Part shown: positions 37,247 through 49,989 of the stretch, piece after piece | Layout of the letters: the number at the start of each line of letters is the position of its first letter | How positions within the stretch are numbered: the first letter of the stretch is position 1 | Assembly (NCBI GenBank): GCA_036426205.1 | Contig: CM071570.1 | Span: 54,271,087-54,335,086, forward strand | Reading direction: 5' to 3' | DNA length: 64,000 nt | DNA from: Ascaphus truei | Taxonomy: Eukaryota; Chordata; Amphibia; Anura; Ascaphidae | Position numbers and translations under genes: made by a program | The notes under the pieces: model-generated | Seen by the model: only the letters and a program-made list of their open reading frames with translations | Told to the model about the DNA's origin: nothing | Databases searched by the model: none

Positions 37247-37330
37247 GTGTGTATACAGCGGACTGCAGTTTGTGTGTATAGAGGGGGAGGGGGCTGCAGT
37301 GTGTGTGTGTGTGTTTGTATGTGTATATAT
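37076..37330. repeat. Minisatellite, right half
   Basis: About eight degenerate units of the form GTGTGTATAGAGGGGGCTGC with variable TG runs, including (TG)n at 37210-37250. Confidence 0.85.
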
Positions 37331-37974
37331 ATGTAACAGGTTTTCCCCCACCCTCTGGGAGATTACGCTATTACACGGTGTCATGTGCTGGTTACCTGCT
37401 GGTTCACAGAAGCTCTGAGGTGCCGCCGGTGTTAGTGGGTAAGACAGAACAGGCTTTTGGGGTGATGGTTGTTCATTTCTCACTGTTGCGGCACCTCCAT
37501 CTCTTGCAGACTCCAGGTGTGCTGGAGGCAATCCCTGCAGGAAAAACTCTCTTCTGCTACCCCCCTTGATAGATTGCACTCAGGCAGGGTATATAAAAGA
37601 ACTGAAACTTTATTCTTCCAACACAAAGAATACAGCCTTGAACTGATTCACCTATGTTCCTTCCTCCGGATGGTCCCTGGAATCAACCCTGGGGCTTGAG
37701 GCCTCCAGAGCCAGTCCTCTGGTGGGATGAGGGGTAGTAGTCCCACTCCCCTAAGGGAGGGGATGTAGTCAGAGCCCTGACTTCACACTCCCAGCAATCA
37801 CTCTCTCATGGGAGAAAAGACCCTACATTTGGCTGTGCAGCCCCTTAAGTACCCTGGGGGAGGGTCCCAGGTCTGAGCCCCTGATTGGGCAGAACACAGA
37901 CCCTAGGCTCACCTCTCCCTGTCATACATACATTAAAACACCAAACACATTTTAAATTATGGTGGGTGAAAAAG

Positions 37975-38130
37975 GCGACAAGAAACCTTCACCGTATAGC
38001 ATATAGCAAATAAAAATATCACTTGTGAGCACATTCACATGTCATATTCAGGTCTGAACCCTGCCCTTCACCATTATCACCTCGCATACAGTGCTTCAAC
38101 TGCAGCAAGGGAAGGGTGAAGGGCAGGGTT
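37975..38130. repeat. Hammerhead-repeat family fragment (copy 3), ribozyme region deleted
   Basis: Contains AATATCACTTGTGAGCACAT, CAGGTCTGAACCCTGCCC, CACCATTATCACC and CTGCAGCAAGG. It then jumps directly to an inverted AGGGTGAAGGGCAGGGTT. This is the same inverted-pair layout with the centre, including the ribozyme, removed. Confidence 0.7.
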
Positions 38131-38883
38131 CTTAATTTAAGTGTGTTGTACATGGTTTTAGTGTACATATAAATTGCGTTTACTTGCCCAATTTTTCGGT
38201 TTTATCTCTCATGCGCCCCTTTTTTTGGTTTAACTTTCATATATGCAGATGGTACAGGTGGGCGCTAGGAGTCTAAATGTAAACATGAGCCTTGAACTTG
38301 AAAAACAAAAATTTCAACATAAAAATGGTACTTAGTTGGTAAATCATACTGACGGAGATGGCACAGGCGGGTGATCGGAAAATTAGTGTTAAATTTGGTC
38401 TGTGCATAGATTAGCATGGGGCCCCTTTGCTCGTGGGGCACCCTGGAAACTGCCCAGCATGCCCATGCGTTAAGATGGCACTGTCTGCACCCAGTCTTCT
38501 GGTACTAGGGTAATATGTGATGGTTCTTCTTAATGATACTGTACTCCATGACTTCAGGGTACTGGCCTCAGTTTGGTCCCTGTGCTATAGACAGTGCTCT
38601 GGTGGCAACATGCTCTTCACTAGGTCCTATACTTGGGCCTCACTGTAAGGCACACTTTCTTGTTCTTCTTTAGCTCCTATATTAAGGTTCTCACTGTAAG
38701 GGAAACTTCCCTGTTCTGCAAAACAATAAGAACCGTTCCTATCTCAGCCTAACATCTCACAACTTTGATCCTTACTTGGTCTCTCCTCTCAATATCTGCT
38801 CTATGGAATCCTCCGGCTCTTGTCCTGGGTATCTGGCACTCCTGGAACATGACTTCTCAGAAGTCGCTCTGAATTATATACCT

Positions 38884-39088
38884 CAGTGTTTCTCAACCAG
38901 GATTCCTAGGAACCCTTGGGTTCCCAGGGCATCCCTAAAGGGTTTCCTGCAATTTTCAGGTACAGTAATTGTACCAAATACAGAAGAATTAACAATGCAT
39001 CTGATGTCAGATGTGCTGTCAGAGAGGTTTGGGGTTCCTGAAAATTTTACATGGGGTTCCTTAACCAAAAAAACATTGGGAACCACCG
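38884..39088. mobile_element. hAT MITE with perfect 8-bp duplication ATATACCT
   Basis: 205 bp. ATATACCT is exact at 38876-38883 and 39089-39096. Termini CAGTGTTTCTCAACC and, on the right, TTGGGAACCACCG. Same family, opposite orientation, at 53547-53761. Confidence 0.9.
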
Positions 39089-39683
39089 ATATACCTCCTA
39101 TGACACAGCACCTCTGTATCACTACTGGGCAGGGCTTAGCATCTCCTCTTATTAACCCCTTACAGTACTTCTAGTAAACCCAACAGAGTGGGGGGTTACA
39201 CTTTGCCCTAACTAAACCCAATGCTGCCCCCAACATTCTATAAATATATATAATGGGTCACCTTGGGATATTTAAACATGTTACATCATTACAATCTTAC
39301 TATACACTTCTAGGCATAGCTTTAACATATAGTAGCTAATACTACACGTACATATTTAGCAGTTACTTTAAAGACACTAATGTAACCCATACACACACTG
39401 AGCATATGTTAGTGAGATTTCCTTTTGTCTCACACACAATCTTCATTGACTGTGACAGTCAGACACACACCTTGTGTTGATCACTATAGCACATACAGTA
39501 CTGTGCACATTTGGCTGAACATAGAGAACTTTTAAACAGTCAACTAAATAGTGTAGCTATAAAGTAAGTAATACTAGAATACTGACAGCTACTATTACGT
39601 GTTAGATTCATTTCTAACTTTTAGTTATGGTTGCACTTAGTACATTTTAGGCATTACATCACTATGATAACCTACTCTTTTGG

Positions 39684-39861
39684 ATATATATATATATATA
39701 TATATATATGCAGAATAAATGAGTTCTCCAGTATTCGGTGATACCTTTTTTCGCAACTGGACTAACACGGCTATTTTCTGCTTTATATATATATATATAT
39801 ATATATGTGTATATATATGTGTATATATATGTGTATATATATGTGTATATATATATATGTG

Positions 39862-39918
<57 letters not shown>

Positions 39919-39919
39919 G

Positions 39920-39956
<37 letters not shown>

Positions 39957-39967
39957 GTATATATATA
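39684..39967. repeat. TA/GTATA microsatellites around a Penelope end fragment
   Basis: (AT)n at 39684-39709. Then 39710-39752 is the reverse of a Neptune-like terminal segment (AGGTATCACC...TTTATTCTGC in 30655-30693). Then CGCAACTGGACTAACACGGC in forward orientation (as at 30700-30720), so the piece is rearranged. Finally a 184-base TA/TGTATA array spans 39784-39967. Confidence 0.8.
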
Positions 39968-41246
39968 GTCATATCCCTGGTTCTCTCTAGTGAGCCTCAT
40001 GTAATGCCGATAGCCCTATAACTATACTGTAGGCATCACAATTTATACAATCTGCAGCCTCTGACAGTACTGTGAATAATACTAGAATATTCAACCGTCT
40101 ATTTTCACTGACACTGCAGTCCGTCCCTCCTTTGCAAAGCAAGGCATGGGCAGCGTACTTCATCATCCTATGGCCTGTACATAACCTTTGAAACATAAAG
40201 CTGCCTACAGTATCTATCCAAGGCATTGTTTTTTATTTAGGCTCTGACGATACCTAACATTCTCACTTGTACTGTAGAGAGCGGTCACAATTTATGTGGA
40301 ACCACAAGTAAGCAAGTGGATATCCAACATGTAAGTGAACGAAATACATGAATAAAATCCATCTCCTATCTTATTAACCCCTAACATTACTTCTAGTAAA
40401 TCCAACAGGGGGAGGGGGGGAGAGAAGGGAGGGGATTACATAAGTAATGGGCATTTAGTCAAATTCTTTGGCTAAAGAATTTGTAAGCTTGTGAGCCAAC
40501 AAGAAACCTAACCTATAATAATTTACACTGGCACTGAAGTAGCTGGTGTCTTCTGTCACAAATGATTTCCCTATGTATGGCGTTAGCACTTTTTTAAAAA
40601 TTGAACTCTATGGGCCGGATACATCAGGCTCTGTTAAAGAGGAGATAATAGTGTACTTGCAAAAAAATTTATGAGCAGAGCACAATTTTAGGTTACTATA
40701 CATCATAATTGCAGTTATAATTTAGAAGGTGCGATATTCGGCCACAATTGCGATGCAGAAATCAATGCAACCGTTAATAATGCATTAATGACCCTGCATC
40801 ATGATCATATTTCTATCATAGGCTTCAATAATAACTATTATTCCAGAAGCCAAAAAAAGAGGGAGGGGGAGAGGGTGGATGATGAACTCATTTAACACCA
40901 AATTGACCATGGTGATAATTGAAAGATCAAGTGATTGCAGTGGTGCAAAACTGTGAATTAGTGAATAACAAATGGAAAAAATGAAGGGCATATGAGGTAT
41001 GCTCTTAAAGAATTCACTTGTTGCATACCACAAGTTAAAACATAGCGCTTAATAGTTAAGGTAAAATATATATCACTGTATACAAAAATGAACATTGATT
41101 AAAATTGAATAAAACGTAGGTCGGATAGTTATTGCGACAAAGTAAACTGAATGCACAATCAAGCTATAGGTGGTAGGAAATTGGAATAGAATAATAGCTC
41201 AAAGTACAAGAGTAGAGTAATAGACCTTTATTGGTAAATAGCAATA
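39968..41246. other. Unassigned AT-rich sequence
   Basis: No coding blocks. A GGGCCGGATACATCAGGCTC segment at 40614 resembles the terminus of small amphibian MITEs, but no partner end is evident. A G-rich segment is at 40410-40435. Confidence 0.35.
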
Positions 41247-41360
41247 CCCCATAGCAGGGATATTTAATATTTAATACCCCATAGCAGGGATATTTAATAT
41301 TTAATACCCCATAGCAGGGATATTTAATATTTAATACCCCATAGCAGGGATATTTAATTA
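41247..41360. repeat. 30-bp tandem repeat, about 3.7 copies
   Basis: Unit ATAGCAGGGATATTTAATAT followed by TTAATACCCC. Successive units are identical, so the array is recent. Confidence 0.95.
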
Positions 41361-41650
41361 TAATTAAATATAAATGACTGTGGGCAGTGGAAATTAGGGC
41401 ATTAATATATTAATAATTACTCTCCACAGAGGGAGAGACCAAGAATCCCACTAGTAACACTATTGATATTATAACAAAGAGTCCACAGAGGAGAGCCATT
41501 GCCACGGTGCTCATGTAAACAATAGTGGCGCCTCCGTGTAATTGCAGGGGATAGCGCTTGGACAGTAGCTAAATTGAATAAATGAAGCCCGCACATAGTA
41601 AGAGTTAGATATGCACAAGCATCTCAGAAGGGAAGAGCCATTGTCTAAGT

Positions 41651-41890
41651 CAGGGGTGTGCAAACATTTTCCCCTGCCTGCTCTCTCCCCACTTCTTACC
41701 TTGTCTCCAGGGTCAAATGATGCTGTGGGGTCACGTGACCCACGTTGCCATTGCGACACGTCATCGAAGACACGTTAAGGGAAGTTGCAGAGGCCTCACG
41801 CGATCCCTCGGCATTTCATATAAATGCCATGGGGAAGAGCGCGGGACCTCTGTAACTGCCGCACTCCCCCTGGAAAATCTTACGCCCCAG
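41651..41890. mobile_element. hAT MITE with perfect 8-bp duplication GTCTAAGT
   Basis: 240 bp. GTCTAAGT is exact at 41643-41650 and 41891-41898. Left end CAGGGGTGTGCAAACATTTT, right end GATTTTCC-type AAAATCTTACGCCCCAG. The interior includes GTCACGTGACC and GTTGCAGAGGCCTCACGCG blocks. Related incomplete copies are at 21230 and 50520. Confidence 0.92.
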
Positions 41891-41898
41891 GTCTAAGT

Positions 41899-42459
41899 AA
41901 CCTCCTTGAACATTGATGGTGCCTGCATGCAATTGCAGAAGACAGCGCTTATGCGGTAACTCGACTGTGTTGGAATACAGAGCAACAGATACTCCTGGAG
42001 TGTATAATGATAAAAAATAAAAAAACACCAAAAAAAAAACCGGATCAATGAATTATCTATAGTAAGTAATGCAAATATAATCAGAGTATAATAAGTTATT
42101 AATGTATGATTAGTCATTAAGTAAAGTAAGAATGTTAATGTCTTGCTCAGAGGTCACATCATAAATTGATAAAACAGGCTGAATCTCCTAATGGTTATAT
42201 AAGCACAGAAAGGGGGAGAGAAGCTGAGAACTGTATGGACGCATAGGTACAGTAGAATTGAGACATAAATAAATCAATGAATGAGGTGAACGTAAACCCC
42301 TCATAAGGCAGCGAGTGTTTAATTTATAGATCCAATCTGCCTCAGTACGAAACAGTCTTTAGAGGCAGAGAGGCAGCAGCTGGGGAGCGGCACCAACCCA
42401 GGACAGTGCAGGAGTGAGGCAGGCAGGCAGGCCCAAGGTGAGTTAAGTGTATGTGTGGG

Positions 42460-42507
<48 letters not shown>

Positions 42508-43190
42508 GGTGTGTGTATGTATGAATTGGGGGGGGGGCGGTAGTTTCAATGCATGTCAGCCTGTCTGATCTTCAAACGTAACATCACAAATAATAGATGG
42601 CTGCATCCTCAGTTTCGTAAAGAAATTAAAAAGTGAGGCATGGGGGGATACTCGTAATTTCATGTGGCGATACCATGATGTCAGAGGCATGATCGTTACA
42701 TCATGGGGTGTTGTCAGGAGAGTCTCGGTGGAGTCTAGACTGGGTCACTATGGAGTTTTGATTTCAGTGAAAGGAAGCAAAGTAAGTTCCCAATTACAGT
42801 ACATTACTGTATTTCAGTTCACAAATAATATTATTGGGGTGCACCAATATTAATATCCACTGAGCCTACTAACCAATAACCTTCACCTGTAGAGCCCCTA
42901 TTTTTGATGAGTAGTCTGCTGCCTGCAGGCTATTCTAGTGAGTTAGAAGTCAGGAACGATACCCATGAGCATTTCTGGCATACAGAAACTCTTAGGTTCT
43001 AGTGGAGTAGCCGGTGATAGATCTGGAAGTTTTTAGGGGATCTCACCATCATTATACAATGTGCGCTATGTGTTTTGGGAGTGAGACAGTGGGTGTAATC
43101 ATTTATCCCACTCAACTTCCAGTTAAACTTGCAGGAGGGAGGCAGGCAGGCCCAAGGTAAGTGTATATATATGTATTGGGGTGTGTGTAT
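41899..43190. other. Unassigned sequence with (TA)n
   Basis: Ordinary AT-rich DNA. A TA array is at 42466-42504 and a run of nine G at 42530-42538. No gene or element ends recognised. Confidence 0.35.
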
Positions 43191-44066
43191 TAGGGTTGCC
43201 AGATGTCCGGTATTTGGTTACTCTGTCCGGTAAAAAATGAGAGATAATACCGGACACAGGTATTACCTCTCCCGACTTAGTAACCAATCACGGGATTTCC
43301 CCCGAGAAGGGATAGTGCAGGGCTGCTGCTGCTGCTGCTAGGGGGCTTGGCAGCTTCCTCCATCCTGATTGGCTGCATTACACAGCAGCAGCCTATCAGG
43401 ATGGAGGTGGCAGGAGCCTGGGGGATGGGGCCAAAGAGCGGAGGAAAAGCATGGAGCAGAGAGAGGTGAGGCTGTGTCCTGTGTGCCTTCCTGTGTCCAG
43501 TCTGTATTTGTTCTGTTTTGTCCTGGTGTGTGTGTGTGTGTGTTTTCTCTGGCTGTCCCGTGGGGGTGATATTGACAGGGAGGTGGGTGAGAGGATGAAG
43601 GGAGGGGGGGTGAGAGAGGATGAAGGGAGGGGGGGTGAGAGAGGATGAAGGGAGGGGGGTGAGAGGATGAGGAGGGGTGCAACAATCTTGGAATTTGTGA
43701 GAAGAGCATTAAGATCAGTATTGCTCGCCATGTACAGTATGGCTGCAGGTCAGTTATTTATAAATTATCTAACCATCACGTCATTTGTTCTAAAGTTCAC
43801 TAAAAGCATGCACCAATTTGCACTATTTCATATTCTATTTCCTTACAAAAATCCTCGGAAAGGGCACTCCCTCCCAAGACGACACCTCAGATTTTTTACA
43901 AAACAGAATATAAATTGGTGCAAATTGGTGAATACTTGGGAGTGAAATGTAGAAATTACGTAGCAGTCAGGTCATTTATAAATAACTCCTCACCAATGAT
44001 TCTCACGCGCGTCACACCTTTCACCATTTTGTCCAGTATTTCTGGACAAGCCACCTGGCAACCCTA
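43191..44066. mobile_element. hAT element (876 bp) with perfect 8-bp duplication GTGTGTAT
   Basis: TAGGGTTGCCAG at the left and CTGGCAACCCTA at the right are perfect 12-bp inverted ends. GTGTGTAT is exact at 43183-43190 and 44067-44074. Inner termini also pair (ATGTCCGGTAT against ATTTCTGGACAAG region). Inside are a CTG microrepeat, an inverted CATCCTGATTGGCTGC / CAGCCTATCAGGATG hairpin and a GGGAGGGGGGTGAGAGGATGAA tandem. No transposase frame. Confidence 0.9.
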
Positions 44067-44804
44067 GTGTGTATGCATATATTTGGGGGGGGAGGGGGGT
44101 GGGGGTGGTTTATGTGTATTTGTGGGGGGGGAGGAGGAGAGGGGTGGGGGGAGTAGTGTGTGTGTATTGGGGGGGTAGTGTGTATTTGGGGGGGTATGTA
44201 TGTATATGTATTGTGTATTTGTAAATGACAACTGTTTTGCACTGAAAAACAATGGAAAAAAAACTAATTAAAGGGACTTATTATTGTGAGATGCATTTTA
44301 TTCCCCCACATATTTCCTTTCTCCAATTCTGATTGAAGTAAGTTTGTTGAATGTTAATGCTTATACAGTATATACCTATTAGTGTGTGTACAGTATATGC
44401 ATGTGTTTGTGGGGGGTGTAGTATTCATACATGTGTTGCGGCTCTCGGAATATTTAGGAAAAATATATATATTTTTTTATAAAATGGCCTTTTCCTTGAA
44501 AGGTTGGAGCCCCCTGAACTAAGGGGTTAATATGTACAGGCAATGTGTTAAAAGCAGTAATTTATCACCTATTTTATGCTGGCTTAGTTTATGTGGCCTA
44601 TGCATACAATGGCCAGTATATTGGCCATTATATACATAGGGCTAACGCCAGTCTGAACTAGGTGGTAAAATATTTGTGGCATATCAAAACTTGATGTATG
44701 GCAATTTTTTCCTAAAAATGCAATATTATGCCTCTTTTTTCCCCCCTCGGATCCGATAAAAAGAAGGCACTCTTGGCACAAATACCACCTTTTATTTATA
44801 TGAT
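44067..44804. other. Unassigned, G-rich then AT-rich
   Basis: 44085-44200 is a G-rich minisatellite-like segment (GGGGG with TGTGTATT). The rest is AT-rich with no coding signal. Confidence 0.35.
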
Positions 44805-44885
44805 TAAGCCACGTGTATTACTGCTGTGAAGCGCCATGTAAATCAATGGCGCTATATAAATAAAGATATACATAAACATACATAC
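44805..44885 (+). mobile_element. L2/CR1-group LINE 3' tail
   Basis: CACGTGTATTACTGCTGTGA, then AGCGCCATGTAAATCAATGG and CGCTATATAAATAAAG with ATACATA units. Matches the 3' terminus of the minus-strand LINE at 5199-5275. A 5'-truncated insertion. Confidence 0.8.
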
Positions 44886-45079
44886 CGCAGTTTCATGGAT
44901 CCGGTCCTATAATCGGGTGTCTGCTTTATTCTCATGCAAAGTAATAGAAGCATATCTAATGGGATGTTGAAAATATGGGGGAAAGGGAGACACCCGCTCA
45001 ACCTGTACGGATAGATGGATGGGTTTACAAGAGGAAGTAACAAGGTGAGGCAATATGATCTAAACAAGAGGGTCACTCT

Positions 45080-45465
45080 GTAGGAAAGAAGGCAAAGGAG
45101 AAGCCCATAATAATGTGCACTGCCTAGTCTATCAAAACATAAATAAAAGTAAGTAGCAAAGGAACAACAGACTGCCGGATAAACCATAGGAGTGAAGTAT
45201 GGCTAAGAAAATGATAAATGACCCCAGACACTACATATTTACATGGCCAATGTAAATGTGGGTGAATCAATGAATAAATGATTTTAAAAAAATCTTCTCT
45301 AAATCGGTCTTATTGACAAGGTCCAATACATGGACACCGATTTAAGATTATTTTTTTCATTCCTTTGCTACTTACATTTGTTCCTGTATTGATAGACAAG
45401 CGAGTGAGTGCATGTTATCGGTGGCTTCTTCTTTGCCTACTCTCCTATGGCTTAGAACATATGTT
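45080..45465. repeat. Inverted repeat with about 105-bp diverged arms
   Basis: 45080-45187 (read on the minus strand) and 45358-45465 share TTCCTTTGCTACTTAC, TTGATAGAC, GGCTTCT(C/T)CTTTGCCT and TCCTA. The spacer of 170 bases has a short hairpin (AAATCGGT...ACCGATTT). It may be another inverted retroelement terminus; no ribozyme core was found. Confidence 0.5.
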
Positions 45466-46600
45466 GAAAATGTTTTACATCATCAGATGGCATTTCGTAC
45501 TCTATTCCTGCAGTTACTTCTGGATCCGGCCATTACCATGGAGGAAACCTTCATTTGTTTCTGCGAGTATGAACGCCTCTTTCTACATTTTGTTTTCTAG
45601 ACAGAATCGCTATCCTGCATTGTATGCGGATTGTTTGCCACGGTTGATTCTGCACAAGTACATTTCTCTGATGGAGTTGAGTATTTATATTTTGGCTTAA
45701 GTTCATGTTTTCTATAGGCAACTTTTTATGTAGACATTCCACTCAAACTTTAGTTGCATAAAAGGGAATTTCTTTATAAACGATTATCATCCTTGTTAGA
45801 TAAAGGAGAACCAAAGCCAATCCTATGCATTGCTAGTCTAGCTTCAAACCTCTCTCTATGACATTAAAGGTCCTTTGAAAAAAAAAAAAAAATCTTGAAA
45901 AATAAGCATTTGATGTTCATGCCAAAAACAACTCTCCAAGTTCTCTTGATCTTTTAATTACCAATTCTTTTGTGGAAATATTCAAGAACATGAAATAATT
46001 GCTCTAGGCCGATTTTTTTTTTTTTTTTTAGGTCTGTGAGAAGATATCCTGTGTGCTCTTTCAATAATAAAATTGGAGTAAGTTGTGAAATTGCAGGAAG
46101 ATTAATTTACAGGAATGTAATGATATTTCCTTGTTCAGTCTCTTCTGTGAAACCTATGAACCTCAAAGTTATTACAGCGGCTTCTGTTTCCCAGATCATC
46201 TTTTTTTCTTCTCTTGCAACGAACGTTTCTGATTGCTCAGGCTAGGGACAGCATCTTGTATCTTATTTTCTCGAGCGGATACTTTTCTTCCATATTGATA
46301 TTTTTTTTTTTTAGCTCTTGTATTACAGTTGCTGTTTGATTTGTTGCCATGTAACTTCTGCCATATGTGTTAATAATTTGATGAACATTTGTTCTACAGC
46401 TGGAGCAGTGTGTGTGATTGCTGACCACTTGGTGCCGTTTTACTGTAGTACTTGCAAAAAAACGTTTAGTTAATACAGTATTGACTAATACTTTGCAAAG
46501 TTGTTTTCTTTCATACAAAGTTTCATACTTAATTATAATTTAGTTTAAAAGGAACTTGGTGAAAGACATTTTGTACTTCCAAACTTTGCACCTACAGGTG
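45466..46600. other. Unassigned AT-rich sequence
   Basis: Poly-T and poly-A tracts at 45880 and 46012. Short frames on both strands lack recognisable domains. Confidence 0.35.
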
Positions 46601-46657
46601 TAGCCAGACATCCTGTCCTCGGTGCCTCGATTTTCACTGCTCCGGTGCGGCTACAGC

Positions 46658-47300
46658 TTTCGCGGCCTTGAGGACAGTAGGAAGCCCAGGAGGATTAACT
46701 CTGCGGGGTTCCATGATTTTGAATGGGAACACCCGCAGTGTTAATCCTTTTGGGCCATCTAATGGGAGAAATACCGGTGCTCACCTTTCAGATGAGCTGT
46801 GCAGCTGTCTCTGCGTATCTCCATCTGGATCAGTGTCCCCATTTGCTGAAGGTAAGCGGGTTGTATTTCCTTCCTCCTGCATGATTTAAATGCCCTTATA
46901 TGGGGCTCTACATCATGAGGGGGGAGGCTATATGGCCATACTTGGTCATCTACATCAAGGGGGCTGGACAGGACATGCAACACTGTCCAGCCCCCTTGAT
47001 GATATAGTTGACCAAGTATGGCCTTATAGCCCCCCCTCTCATGATGTAGAGCCCCATATAAGGGCATCATCCATGGGGAGGGAAAGACAGTCTGCATCTC
47101 TTACCTTCAGCGGTGACACAGATCCAGATGGAGAGATTCAGACGGCTGCAGACTGCTGTGCAGCTCATCGGAAAGGCGAGTACTGGTATTGCTCTCCAAG
47201 CAGATGGTCCATTCAAGTGAAGGATTAATGCTTCGTGGTCCCATTCAAAAGCATGGAACCAGCAGTGTTAATCCTTCAAGGCCACAAGACTGACTTTGTC
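46658..47300. mobile_element. 640-bp fold-back (snap-back) element
   Basis: A long imperfect palindrome centred near 46982. The inner arms (GGGGCTCTACATCATGAGGG...AAGGGGGCTGGACAG and complement) are nearly perfect over about 110 bp. Outer arms match more loosely (CTGAAGGTAAG / CTTACCTTCAG, GATCCAGATGGAGA, GAGCTGTGCAGC). Both ends carry the GGATTAAC hairpin family (46688-46750 and 47222-47278) and a GGCC-A-GGACA flank. No coding capacity. A 20-plus A tract follows at 47319. Confidence 0.85.
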
Positions 47301-49989
47301 CTTGTGGCCGTGGGAGGAAAAAAAAAAAAAAAAAAAAAAAAGAGATGTAGAGGAAAGCCGCAGCCAGAAGGACAGTAAATCTGGCTCCATCTGTACCATG
47401 CAGAATACAGGCATATTGGATTTATAGTGGAACGCCTTACCAAAACAGTCTGTGTGAGCCTCGTTATTCCGCCACTGAAGTATAGGCCCTGGTATAACCA
47501 TCAATAATAATCAGCACAAATGAGACATCAAATGATGTGTTAAGTCACTGAGATTGTAACTTGCCGGTTAGCGGTCAGGGTGTTGGCTGGACAGAAGATG
47601 GCTGCTTGACTCTGCAGCTCTGAAACAGGGAGCACACCTAACGAAAACGTGGGAGTCTGATTTGTTCTGTAACTGGATTGATTCAGTGTTTTTTAGGCAC
47701 TACTGGGAGTGATAAAATCTGGGTGTTTATACTCCTTCATAGACCAAAACTTCACATCCCGTATAATTGAAGGTACTCCCTCTGTGTTTTTGAGGCTCTT
47801 TAATTTGAAAGTACTTAAATATTTTTTTTTTTTTGAAAGTTGCATTCTCACAGCATTCCTATGAGACAAATCATATAAATTCGTTCAAGTGTGGAAACCC
47901 TGCCTGACACAGGAAGGTGGTGCGGGACTAGACCCAGAGTTAGCATTATTGTAAAAGAGCGATATAGGGTGGAGCAATAGGATTAAAGGAGAGGTGATAT
48001 TTGAGACAGACGTATAATGATATTCTGTAAAGGTGGAGCTTTGGAACACTACTCTATTTTTTCCTATACCTTCCCCACCCCCTCCAAAATATTATTTCAC
48101 TTGTGTTTTTTTCCCACCTCTTCTTTTGTCTTCTTATTCCCCCCTCCCCCCCATAAAAACCATTGTGTGTCCCCCCATTGATGCTCCCTTGCCACCCCAC
48201 ACGTGTCTGCCCTACTTAATCGTTGACAAAGATTACGATTCCAAGCTTGTATTAAATGAAGATCTGTTTTATTAAACTGTTGTTGATATTATGCATTGTG
48301 TAAAAATTCCCCTTATCCCTCTTTGCTTCTCTACTCCAAAATAGTTTAAGAAAAAAATAAAAAGGTGCATTCATATTTAGCCAAGGTCAGAATCCACTTT
48401 TCTAATTAAACAGTTCCTTGCCTATTGCATCATAGAGCAGTGTTGAGAAAATAGATAGACCCAGGCACATGGCCAAGATTTAGGAGCATAATAAAATGTA
48501 CATTATACATACTTACATACAGTATATATACACATACATAAACCCATAAAAGTTAAAATAAGGGGGCCATCAGGATAAATCACTCCAACGGAAGGGCCAG
48601 CCTGACCCAAGTGGAGACGTCCACTAGTGGTTGGCATCATGTGATAGCTATGACCGGAAGTACAGGCACTCTAAAGGTTACATGGGCAATTCCTCCTAGG
48701 ATAGAAGTGAACTAACGCCAGTGACATATTTAAGGGGTTATGTCTGGGTGATTGATGCCTTTTTACCCAAATGGAATTTTTTTAAATAAAATTGTGAAAT
48801 ACTTTCAAAGTTAGTATATTAGTAACGGTTGGTCTAGTTAACGTTAATCATAATGCATTATACACTACAATCTAGAGGAGATGGGGGGGCGGGGAAAGGG
48901 GGAGATGGGAAATATGCAAATTTAAATAGGTAAATATGTTCAAAATGATTAAAATGTGCTTATTTCCCAGTTATTTTCAGTGTGTTAACATATTTTACCA
49001 TGTGGAGTGAAGGTTCATCTATTTGGAGGTATACAAATCAATAGGCTCTCAAAAAAAATGATCTTGGTCTCTCTTTTTGACGAGATATATATGTGATTTT
49101 AACCTTATGCTGATTAGCACAATTATGGCTGTTATTTTTGCATCATTCATTTGGTGAACAGAACGGGTATTCCCGTTTGAGATCTTTACAAAAGGTTGAT
49201 TTCTAGTCTAATGTGGGAGTGCACCTTTAAGCTACAAATGCAATTTTCTTCATTTTTTAAAAATTTGTGACTTTAATAGATAGACAGGTAGATTCAACTA
49301 ATTTTGTCCCACCAATTAAAACTAATGTCAGACTAATTCTCTAATCTTACTCATGAACTAAATAAAAAAAAAGTTATGAATTGTTGGTGTCCAACACATT
49401 TGATAAAATCAGTCACAACACACACACACTAAAATTAGGATAAGTAGATACATTATAATAGCAAACATTGGGAATCCTGTCAACTCCTTGACGCAGAGCT
49501 TACAATTTAGGTTATGTGTTGATAGACATAAGTTATAGGAGTAACCTGTAAGTGCATTAGTTCATTAACAGTGATTCATGGGGTAAGTCAATGCATCTCA
49601 AGAGTAGCAGTTTTGTTTTGGAGAAATATGCACATGAAAAATGTTTGCCAGATTGTTTGCTAGGCCGTTATACCAGAGAACCTCCATCTCAAAGACTTTT
49701 CCTCGCCTCCTTATGAGTTTTCATGTATGCAGTAAAAAGCACACAGCAAACTACAAAATCAATTGTTGCTTAAAGTCAATTTGAATAAATATGCAGTTTA
49801 AAAAAAAAAAAAATTTAAACTTTTTCTGTTCAAACGATTTAGGCAGCAGCCCCTTTGTCAGAACATCCTTCAGGGTTCTGGGGAAGGCAATGTTCCACAA
49901 AATGTTAATACGGGTTTACTGTTTCAACCATGTAACTGTTAAACGTTTATTACAATGGACATTTAAATAAGCACAAGTTGCAGGTTTTG
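47301..49989. other. Unassigned AT-rich sequence, probably intron
   Basis: Begins with an A tract (about 47319-47341). No transposase, RT or splice-flanked block recognised. A pyrimidine-rich stretch lies at 48060-48200. Confidence 0.4.

Larger units (their letters stand above)
37331..39201. mobile_element. Possible second LTR-like block, TGTAAC...GTTACA, with nested repeats
   Basis: Begins TGTAACAGG at 37331 and ends GGGGGGTTACA at about 39201. No target duplication is visible because the left flank is simple repeat. Nested inside are a hammerhead-repeat fragment (37975-38130) and a complete hAT MITE (38884-39088). A short segment near its end (TATTAACCCC, then TTCTAGTAAA-CCAACAG) is repeated at 40370-40410. 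Low certainty. Confidence 0.3.

Noticed and set aside
39637..40021. Frames rich in Tyr-Ile on both strands
   Set aside because: Translations of the TA/TGTATA microsatellite.
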